Position numbers and translations under genes: made by a program. Below, piece by piece: positions 5,804 to 9,624 of a stretch of DNA of 9,624 bases. Source of the stretch: CALARM01 sp964431735 (GTDB lineage: Bacteria > Vulcanimicrobiota > SpSt-956 > JAKJGF01); the NCBI GenBank assembly GCA_964431735.1, contig CAYSLJ010000215.1, forward strand, positions 1 through 9,624. Direction: 5' to 3'. The notes under the pieces are model-generated. The model saw only the letters and a list, made by a program, of their open reading frames with translations. It searched no databases and had not been told where the DNA came from. How positions within the stretch are numbered: the first letter of the stretch is position 1; each line of letters begins with the position of its first letter.

Positions 5804-5842
5804 TTCGTGACACGTCACGCGTTACGCGTCACGCGTCACGAA
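5804..5842. repeat. GCGTCAC heptamer array inside an 8-bp inverted repeat
   Basis: Four heptamers, ACGTCAC, GCGTTAC, GCGTCAC and GCGTCAC, fill 5812-5839 in the same orientation as the array at 3736-3764. The array is enclosed by a perfect inverted repeat, TTCGTGAC (5804-5811) and GTCACGAA (5835-5842), and a tighter hairpin CGTGA-CACG-TCACG (5806-5819) is also possible. It lies in the 79-bp gap between convergent genes (stops at 5777 and 5857). A role as a shared barrier or terminator is possible, but there is no T run on either side. Confidence 0.9.
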
Positions 5843-5856
5843 TCAGATGGCATAAC

Positions 5857-7248
5857 TTAAAGTGCCTTCATAAAGTCTGCCAGGCTGGCTTTTTCCTCTT
5901 CAGTCAATTTTGTCTCAAGAATCAGGTTGAAGAATTCCACTGTATCTTCAAGTGTAAGGAGTCTGCCGTCATGAAGATAGGGAGGGCTGTCTTTAATACC
6001 TCTGAGAGGAAAAGTCTTTATGGGACCGTCTGATGAGGCATATCTGCCGTTAATCATAACCGGTTTGTAGAAACGCTCTGTTTTCAGATTATGCATCAGA
6101 TTATCCGTATAATACGGAGCCGGATGACATATTGCACACTGGCCTTTTCCGTAAAAGATTTCCTGTCCTTTTAATTCAGACTCAGTAGCTTTTTTAGGGT
6201 CAAGTTTACCTAAAATATTGAGCTTCGGTGCAGGCGGAAAATCCATGAGTTCTATAAATTCTGCCATATTATGAACCTGATGGCCTCTGTCCAGTATATT
6301 AAGTCCTTTTTTTGTTGCTATTACCGGGTCACCGTCAAAATAGGCTGCTCTCTGTTCAAATTCCACGAAATCTTCCACAGTTTTCAGGCCTCTCTGGGAA
6401 CCTAAAAGCTGCTGAATATTGAGGCCTCTCAGAGTGGGCGTATCCAGTCTGTGGCGGAATTCCTGGGGACGAATGTCTCCGACCAGGTGGGTCGTGCCGT
6501 TTGTATGGCCGTTTACATGACAGTCAAAACATGTTACTCCGAAACTTGGTTTCTCCGATCTTCTGTCTTCTGTTGCATTGAACTGCTGCTGCGGAAAAGG
6601 GCTTACAAGCAGTCTGAGACCTTCAAGCTGTTTCGGATTGAGAGTTCCGTTGAATAATTTGTAGTAATTATCCAGTGTTATAACCTGTCCCTGTGATACA
6701 TCGCCTAAATCAGGTCTTGTGGTAAGATATATTGCAGGAGGAAATTCAGGCATAAACTGATCGGGAATGTCAAAATCCAGGTCAAATCTTGTAAGATCAC
6801 GGCCATCCTGTTTTTTCATTTCATTAATATGATATTGAGGGAATAACATGCCCCCTTCTTTATGGTTCGGATGGGGCAGGGGATAGAAACCTGCAGGAAA
6901 TATTCCCTTTTCCTTTATTTCCTCAGGAGTCATTTTAGAAAGCATATCCCATGTAATACCTTCGGGAAGTTTAACCCTTACGCCTTTCTGAAGGGCTTTA
7001 CCTCTGGACATTGTAATGCTTTTGTCAGGAATGTCACTTAAATCATAACGTTTATTAAGTAATTCCATGTGTTTTTTCATTACTTCAGGCTTTTCTGCTT
7101 TCATTCTCTCCATAGTGGTAGTGAAATCTTCCTTTATAACTACAGGAGAGTAACTTGAATTAACTTCCTCTGCATAGTTTGCAGCAAGGAAAACAAATAC
7201 CAGAACTACTGAAAACAGCAAAACCCCTTTTACATTTGTCTTCTTCAT
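5857..7248 (-). CDS. Dihaem cytochrome c peroxidase-like protein (MauG/CcpA superfamily)
   Basis: Exported 463-residue protein. A signal peptide is evident (MKKTNVKGVLLF, hydrophobic to about 23, likely cleavage after NYA). Two CXXCH haem c sites are present: CFDCH (C240, C243, H244) and CAICH (C371, C374, H375). The superfamily's LDTPTLRGL (268-276) and C-terminal FPLRGIKDSPPYLHDGRL (413-430) are clear. Typical bacterial cytochrome c peroxidases are about 320-350 aa with haem 1 near the N terminus. This one has about 200 extra residues before haem 1, containing FPAGFYPLPHPNHKEGG and YLTTRPDLGDVSQGQ. It matches, as I remember it, a conserved family often labelled cytochrome B6. AGAGAGG precedes the ATG by about 9 nt. 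Its place directly after perR suggests peroxide-responsive expression and periplasmic peroxide reduction, but the substrate is not proven. Confidence 0.88.
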   Translation of the reverse strand: MKKTNVKGVLLFSVVLVFVFLAANYAEEVNSSYSPVVIKEDFTTTMERMKAEKPEVMKKHMELLNKRYDLSDIPDKSITMSRGKALQKGVRVKLPEGITWDMLSKMTPEEIKEKGIFPAGFYPLPHPNHKEGGMLFPQYHINEMKKQDGRDLTRFDLDFDIPDQFMPEFPPAIYLTTRPDLGDVSQGQVITLDNYYKLFNGTLNPKQLEGLRLLVSPFPQQQFNATEDRRSEKPSFGVTCFDCHVNGHTNGTTHLVGDIRPQEFRHRLDTPTLRGLNIQQLLGSQRGLKTVEDFVEFEQRAAYFDGDPVIATKKGLNILDRGHQVHNMAEFIELMDFPPAPKLNILGKLDPKKATESELKGQEIFYGKGQCAICHPAPYYTDNLMHNLKTERFYKPVMINGRYASSDGPIKTFPLRGIKDSPPYLHDGRLLTLEDTVEFFNLILETKLTEEEKASLADFMKAL

Positions 7249-7304
7249 TTTCGATATCCTCTCTTTCTTTATTTTTGATTTGATTCTTACAGTGTCCCTC
7301 CTTT

Positions 7305-7766
7305 CTATCTTTCCATTATGTCGGAACCTGCAGACCTCTTTTCCTCTTCTGAATTACAATTCCTGCAGATTCCTCTTATTTCCGTGAATTTACCATCAAT
7401 AATACCCCATTCTTTAACCTCTTTCGGCAGGTCTATACTGTAAAATTCAGGCCAGTAAAAATCCCAGAGTTTTTTACATTTAATACAGAGCATATGATGA
7501 TGAATTTCCGTATTGGGATCGAAACGGGCTTTTTCACAGAGTATATGAACCCTGGATATGAGACCCCATGCGTAAAAGGTATTCAGAGTTCTGTACACTG
7601 TGTCTATTGAAATAGTAGGCATATTCTCTTTGACTCTGTTATATATATCTTCTACAGAAGGATGATCTGTTGATTTAAGAATTTCACGAAAAATTTCCAC
7701 TTTTTGATAGGTGAGTTTTACGCCATGATCATTACAATTTTTTTTGAGAAGTTCCAGTTTATCCAT
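7305..7766 (-). CDS. perR: PerR-type peroxide-sensing repressor (Fur superfamily)
   Basis: A 153-residue regulator. The winged helix has VKLTYQKVEIFREIL and the recognition helix ISIDTVYRTLNTF (52-64). All regulatory-metal ligands of Bacillus subtilis PerR are present in register: H35 (DHPSVEDIY), D83 (RFD), H89 and H91 (IHHH), and D102 (LWDFYWPE, the PerR-type Asp in this motif). Structural Zn cysteines are C94/C97 (CIKC) and C134/C137 (CRNC). In the B. subtilis protein, iron-catalysed oxidation of the equivalents of H35 and H91 inactivates the repressor, so peroxide sensing is well supported. A Lys/Glu/Ser-rich tail (139-153) extends past the usual end. katA lies upstream and the dihaem peroxidase gene 56 bp downstream, both on the same strand and both expected targets. 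Just after the TAG stop is AAAGGAGGG (7304-7296) with no start codon following it. Confidence 0.93.
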   Translation of the reverse strand: MDKLELLKKNCNDHGVKLTYQKVEIFREILKSTDHPSVEDIYNRVKENMPTISIDTVYRTLNTFYAWGLISRVHILCEKARFDPNTEIHHHMLCIKCKKLWDFYWPEFYSIDLPKEVKEWGIIDGKFTEIRGICRNCNSEEEKRSAGSDIMER

Positions 7767-7778
7767 TGATGACTCTTT

Positions 7779-7799
7779 TCATTATTAAAAAAATTATGA
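7779..7799 (-). promoter_or_regulatory. Candidate PerR operator and -10 in front of perR
   Basis: A 21-bp imperfect dyad, TCATtATTaaAaaAATtATGA with 7 of 10 pairs complementary, lies 13-33 bp upstream of the perR ATG. It agrees at 9 of 14 positions with the PerR box TTATAATnATTATAA. CATAAT on the minus strand (7798-7793) can serve as a -10, placing the start inside the dyad, as for an autorepressed gene. The -35 region would fall in the heptamer array (TTTTCAC units). AT-richness makes this tentative. Confidence 0.4.
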
Positions 7800-7805
7800 T
7801 ACATA

Positions 7806-7877
7806 AAAAGTGAAAAGTGAAAAGTGAAAAGTGAATGTTAAGGAGTGTCTTATTCTATTCACCTTTCACTACTCACG
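7806..7877 (-). terminator. katA terminator built from heptamer repeats
   Basis: Read on the minus strand, 18 bp after the katA stop, the arm GTGAGTAGTGAAAGGTGAAT (7876-7857) pairs across a 20-nt loop with ATTCACTTTTCACTTTTCAC (7836-7817). The 20 positions give 17 Watson-Crick pairs, two G-U wobbles and one U-U mismatch. TTTTCACTTTTT follows directly. A long stem followed by T runs fits an intrinsic terminator, though the T tract is interrupted by one CAC. Some read-through into perR is possible. Confidence 0.6.
7810..7836. repeat. GTGAAAA heptamer array
   Basis: Three perfect GTGAAAA units and a fourth truncated GTGAAT unit stand in tandem. A degenerate inverted copy lies at 7857-7876 (ATTCAC CTTTCAC TACTCAC). 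Period and core (GTGA plus three variable bases) equal those of the GCGTCAC arrays read on the opposite strand (GTGACGC), so all three arrays belong to one repeat family. The array is in the gap between katA and perR. Confidence 0.9.
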
Positions 7878-7894
7878 TTTTTACAAATAAAAAA

Positions 7895-9409
7895 TTAATA
7901 TGTGCCTTCTTCCGTAGCTTTTGCTCTTTCTTCATTACTCATAGAAGCAAGCTTTTCTACTTCTCTTATATCCAGATTAAGCACATCTGCCACCCTTTTC
8001 CCGTAATCTCTGTTTGCCCTGTAGAAGATGGATGCCTGACGCATCTGAAGTCGTTTCTGAGCTTTACAGAGATGAGACGTTATATTATAGATCAGATGTT
8101 CTCTGTCTGTGTCTGTCATCACCCTGCTGTAAAGCTCCCCTGCCTGGATAAAATCATCATTTCTGTGTTTAAAATCGTGTCGTCCTGCCCATCCAGTTAT
8201 ATCAAACATGGGTTCCCCTTTATCAGGGGCAGGAGACTGTCCTCCGAAACTATTTGGCCAGTAGTTCGGCCCTGAACCGCCATTATTATCGGTGCGCATG
8301 GTTCCGTCTCTCTGATAGCTTTTTTCGGGAGCAAATTTCGGTGCATTGACGGGAATTAAATGGTAATTGGCGCCGAGTCTGTGAACATGGGTATCGTGAT
8401 AGGAAAAAACTCTTCCCTGAAGCATTCTGTCAGGTGAAAGGGCAATACCGGGCACTACATTGCCGGGACAGAAAGCTGACTGTTCCACTTCTGCAAAATA
8501 ATTTACCGGGTTACGGTTTAATACAAGTTTCCCAACCTTTACAGGAGGAACATCTTTGTGGGGCCAGATTTTTGTTATATCAAAGATATCCCACGGGAAA
8601 TCTTTTGCCTGTTCCTGTGTCATAATCTGCATTTCGAGAGTCCATGAAGGGTATTCTCCGCGTTTAATGGCTTCATAAAGGTCTCTTGTGGCATGATCGG
8701 GATCTGAACCGGAGAGTTTTTCTGATTCCTGAGCAGTCAGATTTTTAATACCCTGATCTGTTTTCAGATGATATTTAACCCAGAAATACTCCCCCTTTTC
8801 GTTGTACCATTTAAATGTGTGGCTGCTGTAACCGTTTGTATGCCGGTATGTAGCAGGAGTACCTCTGTCGGAAAAGAGTATTGTAACCTGATGAATTGAC
8901 TCTGGAGTAAGAGAAAGGAAATCCCAGAACATATCAGGATCGGGAAGATTTGTCACGGGATTTCTTTTCTGTGTATGGATGAAATCGGGAAATTTAATGG
9001 GATCGCGAATAAAAAATACAGGAGTATTATTACCTACAAGGTCGTAATTTCCTTCTTCAGTATAGAATTTTACGGCAAATCCCCGGGGATCTCTTGCTGC
9101 ATCGGCAGAACCTTTCTCGCCTCCTACAGTGGAAAACCTGACAAATACTTCTGTCTTTTTTCCTGTTTCGGAAAGGAAATGAGCTTTAGTATAAGAGGTA
9201 ACATCTGCCGTAACCTCAAAATATCCGTACGCTCCGGCCCCTTTGGCATGAACGACCCTTTCCGGAATACGTTCCCTGTCAAAATGAGACAGCTTTTCAA
9301 GAAGATGTATGTCCTGTAAAAGAATCGGGCCATTTTCTCCTGCAGTCATACTGTTTTGATCACCTGCCACCGGTATGCCGAAGGCTGTGGTAAGAATATT
9401 TTTTTTCAT
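7895..9409 (-). CDS. katA: Monofunctional haem catalase
   Basis: Cytoplasmic catalase of 504 residues that converts hydrogen peroxide to water and oxygen; the size is that of the small-subunit class. Numbered from my start, the catalytic His is H54 in RVVHAKGAGAYGYFEV. The distal Asn is N127 in LVGNNTPVFFIRD. The proximal haem ligand is Y337 in RVFSYHDTHVHRLGANYHL. The active-site RFSTVGGEKGSADAARDPRG is intact and the C terminus (EKLASMSNEERAKATEEGTY) is complete. The longest frame begins at 9430, but its first codons spell the ribosome-binding sequence AAGGAGG, and the ATG at 9409 follows by 9 nt, so 9409 is taken as the start. It is the first gene of the peroxide block, with perR next downstream, and regulation by PerR is likely. 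Its G+C looks clearly higher than that of feoB. Confidence 0.97.
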   Translation of the reverse strand: MKKNILTTAFGIPVAGDQNSMTAGENGPILLQDIHLLEKLSHFDRERIPERVVHAKGAGAYGYFEVTADVTSYTKAHFLSETGKKTEVFVRFSTVGGEKGSADAARDPRGFAVKFYTEEGNYDLVGNNTPVFFIRDPIKFPDFIHTQKRNPVTNLPDPDMFWDFLSLTPESIHQVTILFSDRGTPATYRHTNGYSSHTFKWYNEKGEYFWVKYHLKTDQGIKNLTAQESEKLSGSDPDHATRDLYEAIKRGEYPSWTLEMQIMTQEQAKDFPWDIFDITKIWPHKDVPPVKVGKLVLNRNPVNYFAEVEQSAFCPGNVVPGIALSPDRMLQGRVFSYHDTHVHRLGANYHLIPVNAPKFAPEKSYQRDGTMRTDNNGGSGPNYWPNSFGGQSPAPDKGEPMFDITGWAGRHDFKHRNDDFIQAGELYSRVMTDTDREHLIYNITSHLCKAQKRLQMRQASIFYRANRDYGKRVADVLNLDIREVEKLASMSNEERAKATEEGTY

Positions 9410-9418
9410 TTTTATATT

Positions 9419-9425
9419 CCTCCTT
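9419..9425 (-). promoter_or_regulatory. Shine-Dalgarno that fixes the katA start
   Basis: AAGGAGG on the minus strand, 9 nt before the ATG at 9409. It lies inside the longer reading frame beginning at 9430, whose extra residues would be MKRRNIK. The longer start has no comparable ribosome-binding site, so the downstream ATG is preferred. Confidence 0.85.
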
Positions 9426-9457
9426 TTCATGATTCTCTAAGTACCGCTCTAAATAAG

Positions 9458-9501
9458 TTCGTAACCATTTTATCAGCTTCTGCCTGACAGGCTCTTACGA
9501 A
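9458..9501 (-). promoter_or_regulatory. Stem-loop candidate in the katA leader
   Basis: TTCGTAA (9458-9464) and TTACGAA (9495-9501) form a perfect 7-bp inverted repeat around 30 nt. Inside lies a second perfect palindrome, GCCTG-A-CAGGC (9482-9492). It is 49-92 bp upstream of the katA ATG. If transcription starts further upstream, near the TATAAG-like hexamer on the minus strand at 9521-9516, this would be a structured leader. The promoter call is weak, so a DNA-level operator is also possible. Confidence 0.35.
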
Positions 9502-9565
9502 GAAAAATAATTTGCCTTATATAATTTGTTTTACAGACAATAAATTAACCCTTATTTAATTTTTA

Positions 9566-9580
9566 ATACTATACTATACT
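9566..9580. repeat. Three tandem ATACT pentamers
   Basis: ATACT occurs three times in tandem in the AT-rich region upstream of katA. It may be a simple-sequence accident or part of the curved AT-rich DNA common upstream of promoters. No function is assigned. Confidence 0.6.
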
Positions 9581-9601
9581 TTCGCATTTTTTTAATAAAA
9601 A

Positions 9602-9624
9602 GTTATCTTAAAATATATTATAAC
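9602..9624. promoter_or_regulatory. Imperfect AT-rich dyad at the right edge
   Basis: GTTAT and ATAAC bound a 23-bp imperfect palindrome with 8 of 11 pairs complementary, centred at 9613. The form is loosely that of a Fur/PerR-type box. It lies about 190-215 bp upstream of katA, so it may belong to a divergent gene beyond the window. The remaining stretch 9431-9601 has no open frame I would call a gene. Confidence 0.2.

Noticed and set aside
3736..5842. Transposon or insertion sequence bounded by the GCGTCAC arrays
   Set aside because: There is no transposase or integrase, the arrays are direct rather than inverted terminal repeats, and similar heptamers occur elsewhere in the window. Recombination between arrays remains possible and is listed as a finding.
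7305..7766. Reading this regulator as a second Fur or a Zur
   Set aside because: The Asp at position 102 and the full set H35, D83, H89, H91 match PerR in register, and its neighbours are catalase and a peroxidase-like protein.
7835..8275. 146-codon plus-strand frame overlapping the katA 3' end
   Set aside because: It is the antisense shadow of a conserved catalase, starts inside the repeat/terminator region and has no domain-like content. The same applies to the frames at 8434-8625, 8975-9319 and 9124-9333.
9409..9430. katA start at the first ATG (9430)
   Set aside because: The extra codons contain the AAGGAGG ribosome-binding site for the ATG at 9409, and the 7-residue extension has no ribosome-binding site of similar quality.

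Overview
The window reads as a metal-homeostasis and peroxide-defence locus from a low-GC bacterium. It is probably a diderm, because it encodes an exported protein with two CXXCH haem sites that should work in the periplasm. The standard genetic code fits, and Shine-Dalgarno sequences are of the AGGAGG type. I cannot place the organism more precisely. I see no tRNA, rRNA, insertion sequence or CRISPR array.

Left third (1-3656): an iron block. On the minus strand, a perfect-consensus sigma70-type promoter (TTGACA, 16 bp, TATAAT) drives a Fur-family regulator. This is followed with a 7-bp overlap by a 90-aa membrane protein, then feoA and feoB with a 4-bp overlap. Divergent from fur is a second small membrane protein of 94 aa. 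It is a clear paralogue of the 90-aa one: both have three His and two Cys at matching places, FCQWE, and RAPP near the C terminus. The regulator is therefore bracketed by two copies of a small, probably metal-binding protein. An AT-rich palindrome sits over the expected start site of the divergent copy.

Middle (3657-5856): a three-gene plus-strand cassette. It holds a COG0701 (YraQ/DUF318/UPF0718) permease, its usual partner of the DUF1980/TIGR03943 family, and an unrecognised small membrane protein. The first two start with TTG. The cassette is framed by two same-orientation arrays of the heptamer GCGTCAC, four units each. A metal-related role (possibly zinc) is inferred from family and context only.

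Right third (5857-9624): a peroxide block on the minus strand. katA (haem catalase) comes first, then a PerR-type regulator that keeps every metal ligand known from Bacillus subtilis PerR, then a 463-aa dihaem cytochrome c peroxidase-like protein with a long N-terminal domain. The katA start is fixed by a strong Shine-Dalgarno sequence at residue 8 of the longest open frame. Between katA and perR lies a third heptamer array (GTGAAAA), which pairs with a degenerate inverted copy to form a plausible katA terminator. This block looks richer in G+C than the iron block.

What stands out beyond the known genes is (i) the fur-centred pair of small His/Cys membrane proteins, and (ii) one family of GTGANNN heptamer repeats at the boundaries of the transcription units, in places able to form RNA stems. 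Together the genes would import ferrous iron, possibly move another metal, and remove the hydrogen peroxide that reacts with free iron.
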